Counted from the stretch's first letter, positions 8,174 to 16,568 are shown. The stretch: 51,899 bases of DNA from Flavobacteriaceae bacterium CP2B (GCA_001683825.1 LXTR01000006.1:1-51899), one strand, 5' to 3'. The notes: generated by a model from the sequence alone, not told the origin. A program made the numbers and translations.

Positions 8174-9070
8174 ATGAAAGAGCAAACCACCTCCAAAACA
8201 ATATTGCTGGCAGGCGCCTCGGGGTACCTGGGCCGGTATATAGCCAAAGAGCTCGCTTGCCGGAAAATACCGGCGACCTTATTGGTCCGAAACCCGGAAA
8301 AAGTATCTTTTCCGGCCCAATGGGGGCATTGTGTACGCAGGGCAAAAGCCACAGACCCGGCTATGCTCCTGGGGACGATGGAAGGGGTAGATACGGTGAT
8401 CTCCACCCTGGGGATCACCCGTCAAAAAGACGGCCTGACCTATTGGGAGGTAGATTACCAGGCCAACATGAACCTACTGGATGAAGCCCGGCGGGCCGGG
8501 GTCAGGAAATTTGTCTATGTGGCGGTACTGAATGGCAATGCGCACCGGCATGTGAAAATCCTGGAAGCCAAGGAGGCATTTGTCGATGCATTGAAAAAAT
8601 CGGGACTTGCGTATACCATCATCCGCCCCAATGGCTTTTTTTCAGACATGAAGGATTTTCTCCAAATGGCTGAAAAGGGGCGCGTCTACCTTTTTGGGGA
8701 CGGGCGGCAGAAGTTCAACCCCATCCACGGGGAAGACCTGGCAAATGTTTGTGTAGAGGCGATAACAGGCAAGCAGCTCGAAGTAAATGTTGGAGGGCCG
8801 GATATCCTGACCCATAATGAGGTGGCTATAATGGCGTTGCAAGCCTGCCAGGTTTCGGGAAAAATAGTACACATCCCCCATTGGGTACGTAAAGGGACCA
8901 TTATAGCGCTTCGCGCCTTCACCGGGGTAAAGACCTATGGCCCCTATGAATTTTTCATGACCATGATGGCCGAAGATGCCATTGCGCCGCGCTACGGGAG
9001 CCATAGGTTGGCCACCTTCTTCCAACGGGAGGCAGATCAAATAACCCGGGACAACGCACAAAGACCATAG
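8174..9070 (+). CDS. Atypical SDR-family NAD(P)-binding oxidoreductase
   Basis: A 298-residue NAD(P)-binding protein of the atypical short-chain dehydrogenase group (NmrA / NDUFA9-like). The dinucleotide motif is GASGYLG at residues 14-20, followed by VDTVISTLG and VRKFVYVAVLNG. The usual YxxxK catalytic pair is replaced by the atypical pattern AKEAFVDALKKSGLAYTIIRPNGFFSD. Such proteins bind NAD(P) and often act as redox sensors, assembly factors or reductases, so the reaction cannot be named. There is no signal peptide. It is convergent with the PAS-domain gene at 9144-9626. A small GCCCG/CGGGC hairpin (9070-9082) sits at its stop. Confidence 0.85.
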   Translation: MKEQTTSKTILLAGASGYLGRYIAKELACRKIPATLLVRNPEKVSFPAQWGHCVRRAKATDPAMLLGTMEGVDTVISTLGITRQKDGLTYWEVDYQANMNLLDEARRAGVRKFVYVAVLNGNAHRHVKILEAKEAFVDALKKSGLAYTIIRPNGFFSDMKDFLQMAEKGRVYLFGDGRQKFNPIHGEDLANVCVEAITGKQLEVNVGGPDILTHNEVAIMALQACQVSGKIVHIPHWVRKGTIIALRAFTGVKTYGPYEFFMTMMAEDAIAPRYGSHRLATFFQREADQITRDNAQRP

Positions 9071-9143
9071 CCCGTATCGGGCGCCTTACCTGTCAAACAA
9101 GGGGGGGGCTGCAATAAAGGTACGGGGTAAAGCCAGGGAAAAC

Positions 9144-9626
9144 TCAGGCCACTTCCCTTTCCAGGGCGAGATAATGGCTAAGGGCATCCTGTTCATTGAA
9201 AAGGGGAATAATCTTTACAACACATTTGTAGGCTTCCCCGTTTTTGCGGTAATTCACAATGGTCCCTGCATAGGGTTTTTGGAGTGAGAGACGTTCCCGG
9301 ATTTCCTGTCGGGTCCTGGGATCTGTACGGTTGCCCTGTAAAAATTTGGGCGACTTGCCAAGGGCGTATTGGCCGGGGTATCCGGTCATCTCTTTAAAGC
9401 CTGGATTGACCCAGGAGATGATTTGCCTGGAATCGGTTAATACCAGGGCCTGGTATGGGGCGTCCAGCAGCTCGCGTGCGTTGCTCGTCCACCCATATCG
9501 TTGAGCGAATTGTTCCAGTACCAGGTGGTCCTGCTGGCGCCTTCCATGCTCCAGTAGGTTCCAGTAGCCTTGCTGGGCAATATCCCAGCTAAGTAAGGGG
9601 GGGGTACGTTTCTTTTCACAAGGCAT
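9144..9626 (-). CDS. PAS-domain protein, LOV-like but without the photoactive Cys
   Basis: A 160-residue protein made of a ~50-residue N-terminal helix region and one PAS domain (about 52-158). The PAS core is very LOV-like: WVNPGFKEMTGYP (72-84), GKSPKFLQG (90-98) and NYRKNGEAY (125-133). In true LOV photoreceptors the third block reads GxNCRFLQ, with a cysteine that forms the flavin adduct. Here that position is Pro93, so adduct photochemistry is not possible. No output domain is attached, so it may act as a stand-alone sensor or an adaptor. Flavin binding is possible but unproven. A good -7 promoter element and a 14-base palindrome lie upstream. Confidence 0.8.
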   Translation of the reverse strand: MPCEKKRTPPLLSWDIAQQGYWNLLEHGRRQQDHLVLEQFAQRYGWTSNARELLDAPYQALVLTDSRQIISWVNPGFKEMTGYPGQYALGKSPKFLQGNRTDPRTRQEIRERLSLQKPYAGTIVNYRKNGEAYKCVVKIIPLFNEQDALSHYLALEREVA

Positions 9627-9646
9627 AATCCGCTGCGTATTTTAAG

Positions 9647-9660
9647 AACAAATATTTGTT
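9647..9660. promoter_or_regulatory. 14-base perfect palindrome in the leader of the PAS gene
   Basis: AACAAATATTTGTT is identical on both strands. It lies between the predicted -7 element (9675-9682) and the start codon of the PAS gene (9626), so a protein bound here could block transcription. It may instead be a chance feature of an AT-rich leader. Confidence 0.35.
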
Positions 9661-9674
9661 TAACGAATAGACAA

Positions 9675-9682
9675 CAAAGATA
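9675..9682 (-). promoter_or_regulatory. -7 promoter element for the PAS-domain gene
   Basis: The minus strand reads TATCTTTG, a perfect match to the Bacteroidota -7 consensus and its commonest form. The start codon is 48 bases downstream. The surrounding 9640-9725 stretch is clearly AT-rich compared with its neighbours. The -33 TTG is not at the ideal distance. Confidence 0.55.
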
Positions 9683-9813
9683 CACAATATAGTATTAGAA
9701 TATAACTTTTTGTTACAAAAAATCAGGAAGGATGGGATAGGGGTGGTGCCAGCCCAGCGATTTGATCCGTAAAACCGGCGCTGTGGTGCAGCCATTTTAG
9801 GGCGATAAATGCC

Positions 9814-11316
9814 CTACAGCCCCGTATTCGTCACGAAGGCAATCTTTTTGCTGTCGGGCGACCAGCTTGGGACGTTAATCGATCCCTGTCCCCCGTAAAG
9901 GTATCCTATCACCCTGGGGGTTCCTCCTTCGTAGGGCATTATTCGTAGCAGGCAGTGCTTGTAAAACGGATGGTCGGCAGGATCAATGTCCTTCGGGAAG
10001 GAAATAAAGACGATCCATTTCATATCGGGGCTCACGTGCGGGAACCAGTCGTTATACCCGTCCGATGTCAGCCGTACCGGATTTTTTCCATCGGCTTCCA
10101 TCCGCCAGAGGTCCATATCGCCCGCCCGCATGGAATTAAAAAAGATATATTTCCCGTCCGGGCTGTATTCCGACCCGTCGTCAAGGGTACGCTCATCGGT
10201 GAGTTTTTTCTCCTTGCCGGTAGCTACCGTCACTTCGTAAATGTTGTAGACGCCTTTTCGGTTCCCGGTAAATATCATTTTGGTGTTATCGGGCGACCAG
10301 CCATGCAGGTAGGAGGCGCCAACGCCCGGTTTGGTCACCCGCCTGGGGAGGGAATCTCCGGAGGAAGGCAGGTAGTACAGGGCCGATGCGCCATCCGTTT
10401 CCCGGTCGTGGTGGCTGATCCCCAACAGGGTGCCGTCAAAGCTCAGCACATGGTCATTGTTATTGTTCGTGGCAAATCCGGTATTCAAGGGTTGGATATT
10501 GTGGTCAGACAAGTCATACCTGTACAAATGCCCTTTTGAATTATAGATAAGCGCCTTGTCATCGGTAGTCCAGTTGGGTGCCTGTATGGAGTGGGCAGAG
10601 CGGTAGAGGATTTGCCGGTGGCCGGTTGCCACATCCATGATTTCCAGGTTGCTCCCCAGGTAGTCCCTATAGGGGGTAAAATCGGGCGCGGCGGGTTGAA
10701 TGATCCTCACATTCCTGAAAACTGCCGTTTCCAGTACCTCGGGGTTGTGGGAGCACACATAGATCCCTACATATACTTCGTTGTCCAATACCACGCCGTC
10801 CAGTTCCACGCTGGTAAATTCCTCCCCGTACATGGCCGTAGACATGATATAGGTATCCCCCCTGCGTTCCAGTTGAATGACATTGGCCCCTTTGGCGGGC
10901 GAGATGCGTTCTTCCGTATCGGCCCCTACCGCTTTCCGGTATTGGAGGGACGTAAGCCCATCGCCATGTACGCTGGCATTCACATGCATGGAATTAGGGT
11001 CGAGGTTGTTTTTTACGATCCAGCCCAGTTTGCGGTGCGGGTCCACACCCGTCCCTTCAAAATGCGCTTCGGCCCTTAGGATGAAATCGCCCTGCAAACT
11101 GGTCCAGAGATAATGGAATTCATCTGAGCCAAACCACATGTTGGTGCCGGCCCCGCCAATCCGGTAGGTCTGGTTTTCGGGGTTGTACTGCGCGAACCCG
11201 GGGGTTTTGCAGTCGCCGATGTCTGTACTTCGATCGAAGAGTCCATGGCCCTGCTGCCCGCAAAGGGTGTTGGCAATCAGCAGCACACAAAAGGGGAGTA
11301 AGCTTTTTGGTTGCAT
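9814..11316 (-). CDS. Exported TolB-type beta-propeller protein with an N-terminal beta-sandwich domain
   Basis: About 500 residues. A signal peptide (MQPKSLLPFCVLL...) ends near residue 21. Residues ~25-200 form a beta-rich region resembling concanavalin-like DUF1349 domains (AEAHFEGTGVDPHRKLGW, VYVGIYVCSHN). The rest is a TolB/DPP6-N-like propeller with repeated blades such as WSPDNTKMIFTGNRKG, YSPDGKYIFFNSMRAG, VSPDMKWIVFIS and WSPDSKKIAFVTN. Such proteins act in the periplasm or on the surface, binding or processing ligands. The frame is open upstream to 11643, but the signal peptide argues for the ATG at 11316; 11349 is an alternative. It is divergent from the sugar-acid operon starting at 11664. 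Confidence 0.8.
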   Translation of the reverse strand: MQPKSLLPFCVLLIANTLCGQQGHGLFDRSTDIGDCKTPGFAQYNPENQTYRIGGAGTNMWFGSDEFHYLWTSLQGDFILRAEAHFEGTGVDPHRKLGWIVKNNLDPNSMHVNASVHGDGLTSLQYRKAVGADTEERISPAKGANVIQLERRGDTYIMSTAMYGEEFTSVELDGVVLDNEVYVGIYVCSHNPEVLETAVFRNVRIIQPAAPDFTPYRDYLGSNLEIMDVATGHRQILYRSAHSIQAPNWTTDDKALIYNSKGHLYRYDLSDHNIQPLNTGFATNNNNDHVLSFDGTLLGISHHDRETDGASALYYLPSSGDSLPRRVTKPGVGASYLHGWSPDNTKMIFTGNRKGVYNIYEVTVATGKEKKLTDERTLDDGSEYSPDGKYIFFNSMRAGDMDLWRMEADGKNPVRLTSDGYNDWFPHVSPDMKWIVFISFPKDIDPADHPFYKHCLLRIMPYEGGTPRVIGYLYGGQGSINVPSWSPDSKKIAFVTNTGL

Positions 11317-11474
11317 CTTGATGGGATAAGTAGGGCGGAATGTACGCATTGAAATTGAATTTATGGGTATACAAATTGACATTATCTGAGCAATTTTGTG
11401 ATATGATACACGAGATGGCGGCCTGGAATTGGCTATCAGTGCTATCGCGACCTGTGCCTTCGCAAAATTGGCAT

Positions 11475-11487
11475 ACCTACGGTAGGT
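11475..11487. promoter_or_regulatory. 13-base inverted repeat in the divergent control region
   Basis: ACCTAC-G-GTAGGT is a perfect inverted repeat around one central base. It sits midway in the 347-base gap between the minus-strand propeller gene (11316) and the plus-strand Gfo/Idh/MocA gene (11664). That is where an operator controlling both would be expected. I found no perfect TAnnTTTG element in this gap and no gene. Confidence 0.35.
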
Positions 11488-11663
11488 GAACTTCCATACA
11501 TCCGTCAAAATAGGCCTTCTGGCTTGCCGAAAAGCAACGCCCTTCTTGTTTTTTTGTATCCCATTTAGACAGAATCGTACAAGTGGCGGGGGATTTTTAA
11601 TCCTATTTTTAAGGGTATTTGCAGGTACATTTCGTATTACCACTAACCATTAAACCAGGACCT

Positions 11664-12770
11664 ATGAAATCAAGAAGGGATTTTTTGCATAAAGTGACGG
11701 TATCCACCGTCGGATTGCCACTAATGTATCATGCCTCACCTTTGTGGGCTATGCCCCCGAAAACCACCCGGGGGCCCGTACTGCGGGTAGCCATTATGGG
11801 ATTGGGGAGTTATGGGACCCGCGTGGCAGAAGCTATGCAGCAAAGCACCAGGGCCAAATTGGTGGGGGTCATAAGCGGCACCCCTTCCAAGGTGGCCGAC
11901 TGGCAAAAGAAGTATGGAATTCCAACGAAGAATTGCTACAATTATCAAAACTTCGACCGTATCAAAGAGAACCCGGACATAGACGCGGTGTACGTCATTA
12001 CCCCCAATGCCCTGCACAAAGAGCAGGTAATCCGGGTGGCGAAGTCCGGCAAGCATGCCATTTGCGAAAAACCAATGGCCATAAATGCCCGGGAAGGGGA
12101 AGAAATGGTACAGGCCTGCAAAGAGGCAGGGGTCCGGCTTTTGGTGGGGTACCGCATGCATTTTGAACCCAATACCCTGGAGGTGGTACAAATGCGCCGC
12201 GAGGGGGATTTTGGAAAAGTACTCTTTTTCCAGGGGCAGTCGGGTTTCCGCATTGGCGACCCCAACCAGTGGCGTTTACAGCCACAATTGTCCGGGGGTG
12301 GTGCCATGATGGACATAGGGATCTATTCCATCAACGGGGCCCGCTACATGATCGGGGAAGAGCCGGTATGGGTCACTGCCCAGGAAACCAAGAACGACCC
12401 TGTAAAATTCAAGGAAGGTATCGATGAAACCATCCAGTTCCAGATGGGCTTTCCGGGCGGGGCGGTGGCATCCTGCCTGTCAACCTATGCCATGAACAAC
12501 CTGGACCGCTTTTTCCTGAACGGAACCTCAGGATTTGCCGAAATGCAGCCTTCTACGGGATACGGCCCCATTAAAGGCCGAACGCATAAAGGGCCTTTGC
12601 CACATCCGCATGTAACCCACCAGACCCTGCAGATGGATGCTATGGCAGGGATCATCCTTGATGGTGATAAGGCGGTAGTGCCGGTTGACGGGGAAGAAGG
12701 GGTAAAAGACCTCAGGATCATAGATGCCATTTATGAGGCAGTTCGAACCGGGAAGCGGGTAATCTTGTAA
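11664..12770 (+). CDS. Tat-exported Gfo/Idh/MocA-family oxidoreductase
   Basis: A 368-residue NAD(P)-dependent sugar oxidoreductase. The N-terminus carries a twin-arginine signal, SRRDFLHK (3-10), followed by a hydrophobic stretch, so the folded enzyme with bound cofactor should be exported to the periplasm. The Rossmann motif GLGSYG is at 46-51 and the family signature EKP at 135-137. The C-terminal domain has the DIGIYSINGARY segment typical of the substrate face. The closest behavioural model is glucose-fructose oxidoreductase, which is also Tat-exported and keeps its nicotinamide bound. The start at 11664 is chosen because the Tat motif begins at residue 3; the frame is open to 11619. It opens a long sugar-acid operon, with the enolase-superfamily gene 57 bases downstream. 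The substrate is unknown. Confidence 0.88.
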   Translation: MKSRRDFLHKVTVSTVGLPLMYHASPLWAMPPKTTRGPVLRVAIMGLGSYGTRVAEAMQQSTRAKLVGVISGTPSKVADWQKKYGIPTKNCYNYQNFDRIKENPDIDAVYVITPNALHKEQVIRVAKSGKHAICEKPMAINAREGEEMVQACKEAGVRLLVGYRMHFEPNTLEVVQMRREGDFGKVLFFQGQSGFRIGDPNQWRLQPQLSGGGAMMDIGIYSINGARYMIGEEPVWVTAQETKNDPVKFKEGIDETIQFQMGFPGGAVASCLSTYAMNNLDRFFLNGTSGFAEMQPSTGYGPIKGRTHKGPLPHPHVTHQTLQMDAMAGIILDGDKAVVPVDGEEGVKDLRIIDAIYEAVRTGKRVIL

Positions 12771-12827
12771 GAACCTGCAATGACCATAGGACCACGTTTG
12801 TACTAAACCATATAACAACTTTTGATC

Positions 12828-14327
12828 ATGAAGACCATATTGAAGAACATCATCGCGAAACAAAAGAGGGAGGAGGATGCCTATAAGGCCCAACTCCAGA
12901 GGGACATGGAGGCGCCAACTTCGGGTGCCGACCGCAGGAATTTTTTAAAGAAAACAGCCCTGGGAGGGATTGCATTATCAAGTTTTATGGGGTATTCCTT
13001 TGAAGATAAGATGTCGGCTACCACTTCGAAGGTGGCCAGGGCCTCGGCCCCTTCCGACCTTAAAATCACAGACATGCGCTATGCGCTGACCAAAGTGATG
13101 GGGGGCACCGCCATCATCCGTATCGATACCAACCAGGGCATCTATGGCCTTGGGGAAGTTCGGGATGCCGCAGATGTCCGTTACGCCCTGATGCTCAAAA
13201 GCCGGATCCTGGGCCAGAACCCCTGTAATGTGGAAATGATCTTTAAGAGCATCAAACAATTTGGTGGCCCTGCCCGGCAGGCCGGTGGGGTCTGTGCCGT
13301 GGAAATGGCCCTCTGGGACCTTTGTGGCAAGGCGTATAATGTCCCCGCATGGCAATTGCTGGGCGGACGATACCGCGACAAGGTCCGATTGTACGCCGAT
13401 ACCCCGGAGGCCTCTTCCCCTGAAGAACAACAAAAGCTTATCAATTTCAGGGTGCAGGAACAAGGTTACACCTGGCTAAAAATGGACGTGTCCATTGGAG
13501 AGTTGAAAGGCATCCCCGGCACCGTGGTCAATGGGAAGTTCTGGGAGAATTCCGAACAAAACCTGGCGCAGTGGGGCGACCGTAAAAATTACATGTCTTA
13601 CGGCAATACCATGCACCCCTTCACCCAAATCCAGATCACCGAAAAAGGCCTGGAGCACCTGCAAAAGGTCGTGGAAGACGTCAGGAACATGGTGGGCTAT
13701 GAGATCCCCATTTCCACAGACCACTACGGGCATTTCGACCTGAACAACGGGATCAGGCTTGCCAGGGCGTTGGATAAATACCGCCTGGCCTGGTTTGAGG
13801 ATATGGTCCCCTGGCAGTATACAGAACAATGGAGGACCATTTCGGAGGCCATAGAAACCCCAACCACCACAGGGGAGGACATCCATTTCCTCGAGAATTT
13901 CAAACCCCTGATCCACAACCGCTCCGTGGATATCGTCCACCCGGACCTGGCTACCTCCGGAGGCTTGCTGGAAACCAAGCGTATCGGGGACTATGCCGAG
14001 GAATTCGGCATCGCCATGGCCATGCACCAGGCGGGTACCCCGGTATCCTTTATGGCTAATGTCCACTGTGCCGCGGCCACCCAGAATTTTTTGGCCCTGG
14101 AACACCATTCGGTAGACCTGCCCTGGTGGGAAGACCTGGTGACCATGGTCGACGGCGGGAAAATGATCGATAAAGGCTTTGCGCCGGTATCGCTTACAGC
14201 CCCCGGCCTGGGGATCGACCTCAATGAGGAGGTCATCAAGAAGCACCTGGATCCACGGGACACAAGCTTTTTCAGGCCTACCCCTGAGTGGAACGAACTA
14301 AGGTCGCATGACAGGACCTATAGTTAA
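12828..14327 (+). CDS. Tat-exported enolase-superfamily dehydratase (mandelate-racemase type)
   Basis: A 499-residue enolase-superfamily enzyme, the group that removes an alpha-proton from a carboxylate, often dehydrating sugar acids to 2-keto-3-deoxy acids. The three metal ligands are Asp298 (TDHYG), Glu324 (WFED) and Glu350 (TGED), spaced 26 and 26. The Asp373/His400 pair (HPD and MHQAG) has the mandelate-racemase dyad spacing. The second-strand lysine is Lys218 in LKMD, a KxD in place of KxK. There is an insertion of about 50 residues between this lysine and the first metal ligand. A twin-arginine motif, DRRNFLKK (35-42), follows an unusually long 34-residue hydrophilic leader, so export is likely. 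A TTG at 12822 is a possible alternative start. Substrate unknown; a hexonate or uronate-derived acid fits the context. Confidence 0.87.
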   Translation: MKTILKNIIAKQKREEDAYKAQLQRDMEAPTSGADRRNFLKKTALGGIALSSFMGYSFEDKMSATTSKVARASAPSDLKITDMRYALTKVMGGTAIIRIDTNQGIYGLGEVRDAADVRYALMLKSRILGQNPCNVEMIFKSIKQFGGPARQAGGVCAVEMALWDLCGKAYNVPAWQLLGGRYRDKVRLYADTPEASSPEEQQKLINFRVQEQGYTWLKMDVSIGELKGIPGTVVNGKFWENSEQNLAQWGDRKNYMSYGNTMHPFTQIQITEKGLEHLQKVVEDVRNMVGYEIPISTDHYGHFDLNNGIRLARALDKYRLAWFEDMVPWQYTEQWRTISEAIETPTTTGEDIHFLENFKPLIHNRSVDIVHPDLATSGGLLETKRIGDYAEEFGIAMAMHQAGTPVSFMANVHCAAATQNFLALEHHSVDLPWWEDLVTMVDGGKMIDKGFAPVSLTAPGLGIDLNEEVIKKHLDPRDTSFFRPTPEWNELRSHDRTYS

Positions 14328-14413
14328 TACCGGAAACACGGGTTTCCAACGTGATTGATCGTTGATCACCTTTAAGATTTTTGAGTTAGTGTTAGTTTAG
14401 TTTTATCCAAGGA

Positions 14414-14440
14414 AGCCCTGGGAGTATCCCTCCCGGGGCT
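14414..14440 (+). terminator. Hairpin between the enolase-superfamily and RraA-like genes
   Basis: AGCCCTGGGAG (14414-14424) pairs with CTCCCGGGGCT (14430-14440) over 11 positions with one G-U pair and a five-base loop. It is a strong stem in the only long gap (280 bases) of the operon. The bases after it are AT-rich but have no long T-run, so it may be a terminator, an attenuator, or an mRNA-stabilising end of the first two-gene message. Confidence 0.6.
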
Positions 14441-14607
14441 ATTCCTATTAAGGCCATCAGAGCACCTGGCGATAGGCACCATGCGATATATGCAACCTTG
14501 TATGGAAAAACGATGGAACAGGAGGGAAGATAACGCTAGAAGGTATGTACGCCAAGATCTTTACGGAGTCATTACAAAAGCATAATTTTATAAAAAGCAA
14601 CCCTATT

Positions 14608-15543
14608 ATGAAACAATACATTAGTCTATTCCTCGCACTGCTGGCCTGTATCTGGGTGGCAGGGGCCCAGCGGGTCGGGGCCACCCCAGAATACGTAAAG
14701 GCCATCACCTCACAGTGGCAAGGCGAACGCCTTGCTGACGGGCGTCCCAAGGTTTCGGACCTGGTCCTGGAACGCTTAAAAAGCGCCACCCTCGAACAAA
14801 TATGGGGGTATATGTACCATCGGGGATACCGCAACCAGGTAGCCAAAGACTGGATCATCCTGAAACCGGGAGAAACCATGACCGGGCGCGTGCTGACTAC
14901 GCAGTTCATGCCCTCCAGGCCCGACCTGGACAGTATCGTGAAGGCACAGGGCAAAGCCGAAGGCCGGTCCCAGCATGGGGGTATCAATATCTGGCCCATA
15001 GACATATTGACCAAGGGCGATGTATACGTGGCCGATGGCTACGGCAAGGTAAAGGACGGTACCCTTATTGGTTCCAGCCTGGGCAACGCGGTCTATGGCA
15101 GAACGGGAAAAGGCGTCATTTTTTACGGCTCCGTCCGCGACATGCAGGAATTAAAAGATACCGAAGGGTTCAACGCCTGGATCAAAGGGCACCACCCCTC
15201 GTATATCAAAGACATGACCCCTACCTCGATCAACATGCCCATCCGCATTGACGAAGTGACGGTTTTCCCGGGCGATGTGGTATTTGCCAATGAGTACGGC
15301 GTTGCCTTTATTCCCGCGCATATGGTGCAGGCACTGGTCTCTGCCTCTGAGCTTACCGCCCTGAGGGACGAATTTGAACGGCATTTGCTGCAGCAGGGGA
15401 AATATCCAAGCGGGGAGATCCATGGAGACTGGTCGGATACGATCAAAAATGAGTACAGGGCCTGGTTTGCCAGGTACCCCGGCGAACTAACGGTGACCAA
15501 AGAGGACATTGAAGCGTACTTATCCCGCATGGAGCAGGAGTAA
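14608..15543 (+). CDS. Exported RraA-like / HMG-aldolase-family protein, copy 1
   Basis: A 311-residue protein of the RraA-like fold, which includes class II 4-hydroxy-4-methyl-2-oxoglutarate/oxaloacetate aldolases as well as the RNase E regulator. An N-terminal signal peptide (MKQYISLFLALLACIWVAGA) directs it out of the cytoplasm. The fold's signature stretches are present: GDVYVADGYGK, then GSSLGNAVYGRTGKGVIFYGSVRD, in which the Arg-Asp pair matches the catalytic pair of the aldolases. Extra segments of ~90 residues before and ~70 after the core are shared with the next gene. RNase E regulation is unlikely for an exported protein in this phylum, so a metal-dependent aldolase, decarboxylase or hydratase role on a 2-keto acid is more likely. 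Start chosen at 14608 for the signal peptide. Confidence 0.85.
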   Translation: MKQYISLFLALLACIWVAGAQRVGATPEYVKAITSQWQGERLADGRPKVSDLVLERLKSATLEQIWGYMYHRGYRNQVAKDWIILKPGETMTGRVLTTQFMPSRPDLDSIVKAQGKAEGRSQHGGINIWPIDILTKGDVYVADGYGKVKDGTLIGSSLGNAVYGRTGKGVIFYGSVRDMQELKDTEGFNAWIKGHHPSYIKDMTPTSINMPIRIDEVTVFPGDVVFANEYGVAFIPAHMVQALVSASELTALRDEFERHLLQQGKYPSGEIHGDWSDTIKNEYRAWFARYPGELTVTKEDIEAYLSRMEQE

Positions 15544-15602
15544 TGCCGGACACCTGTGGGAACAAGCACGGAATAACCAATAACAGCAAGATTCATACAG
15601 CA

Positions 15603-16532
15603 ATGAAACGATACCAGGAACTTTTAATGGCAGGTTGGGCCTGCTTGTTACTCAGCCAGGCGGTACCTGCCCAGACCCTGCACAGGGAAGAACTTGTTTT
15701 CCTGACGTCAGAATGGCAAGGGGAACGATTTCCGGACGGGCGCCCCAGAATCCCGGACGGCCTTTTAGACCGCGCCAGGAATATTGGGATAGACGATGCC
15801 TGGACGGTACTTAAGAACGAGGGCTATACCAACCAGTTTGAAGGCCAATGGAAACGGGTACACGATGAGGTACCCGTAGTGGGAAGGGCGCTCACGGCCA
15901 TGTACATGCCCAGCAGGCCCGATGTGGAAAGGCACATTAAGGAAAGGGGCAATGCCGCCGGACGTAAGGGGAATACCAATTCCTGGCCCATAGAAATGCT
16001 CAGCTGGGGAGACGTTTATGTGGCTGATGGCTTTGGCAAGATCGAAGCGGGGACCCTCATGGGGGCCACTCTTGCCACTTCCATCTTCAGCAAGTCCGGG
16101 AATGGGGTCGTTTTTAACGGCTCTGCCCGCGACCTGGAAGCCATCAGTGAAATAGCGGGTTTCAACGCTTTCGTCCGCGATTTCCACCCCTCCTTCCTGG
16201 AGGAAATGGTACTGATGGGCCTTAACACCCCTATCCGGGTGGGAGGGGCCGTCGTGCTGCCCGGAGACCTGGTCATCGCCAAGGAAGAAGGGGTACTGTT
16301 TGTGCCTGCCCACCTGGCGGAACAGGTAGTGAGCACCGCTGAATTTGTGACCCGTAAAGACCAGTTCGGTTTTGAAATGGTCAGATCCGGCCGCTATTCC
16401 ACCGGGGAGATCGACAGCCAGTGGTCGGAAGGAATAAAAACGGATTTTCTCAATTGGCTGGCAAAACACCCGGAACTCGGCACTATGACCCGGCCAGAAC
16501 TGGATAAGGTCCTGAGCAAACGTACCTGGTAA
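15603..16532 (+). CDS. Exported RraA-like / HMG-aldolase-family protein, copy 2
   Basis: A 309-residue paralogue of the preceding gene, 59 bases downstream. Shared blocks include TSEWQGERFPDGRPRIPDG near the N-terminus, MPSRPD, WPIEMLSWGDVYVADGFGK, and the catalytic-type GSARD. A signal peptide (residues 1-23, ending in PAQ) indicates export. Conservation between the two copies includes the segments outside the RraA core, so they arose by tandem duplication of an already exported form. RraA-type proteins are trimers or hexamers with active sites between subunits, so the two products could form a mixed complex, but that is speculation. The start at 15603 fits the signal peptide; the frame is open from 15543. 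Confidence 0.85.
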   Translation: MKRYQELLMAGWACLLLSQAVPAQTLHREELVFLTSEWQGERFPDGRPRIPDGLLDRARNIGIDDAWTVLKNEGYTNQFEGQWKRVHDEVPVVGRALTAMYMPSRPDVERHIKERGNAAGRKGNTNSWPIEMLSWGDVYVADGFGKIEAGTLMGATLATSIFSKSGNGVVFNGSARDLEAISEIAGFNAFVRDFHPSFLEEMVLMGLNTPIRVGGAVVLPGDLVIAKEEGVLFVPAHLAEQVVSTAEFVTRKDQFGFEMVRSGRYSTGEIDSQWSEGIKTDFLNWLAKHPELGTMTRPELDKVLSKRTW

Positions 16533-16568
16533 CCAACGCATGAATCACCAACTAAACCACCAAACCCT

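Noticed and set aside
11317-11643. Upstream extension of the propeller gene
   Set aside because: The predicted signal peptide begins at 11316; the upstream residues are basic and would bury it.
14608-16532. RNase E regulator (RraA) as the function of the two RraA-like proteins
   Set aside because: Both have signal peptides and lie in a sugar-acid operon; a periplasmic protein cannot inhibit RNase E.
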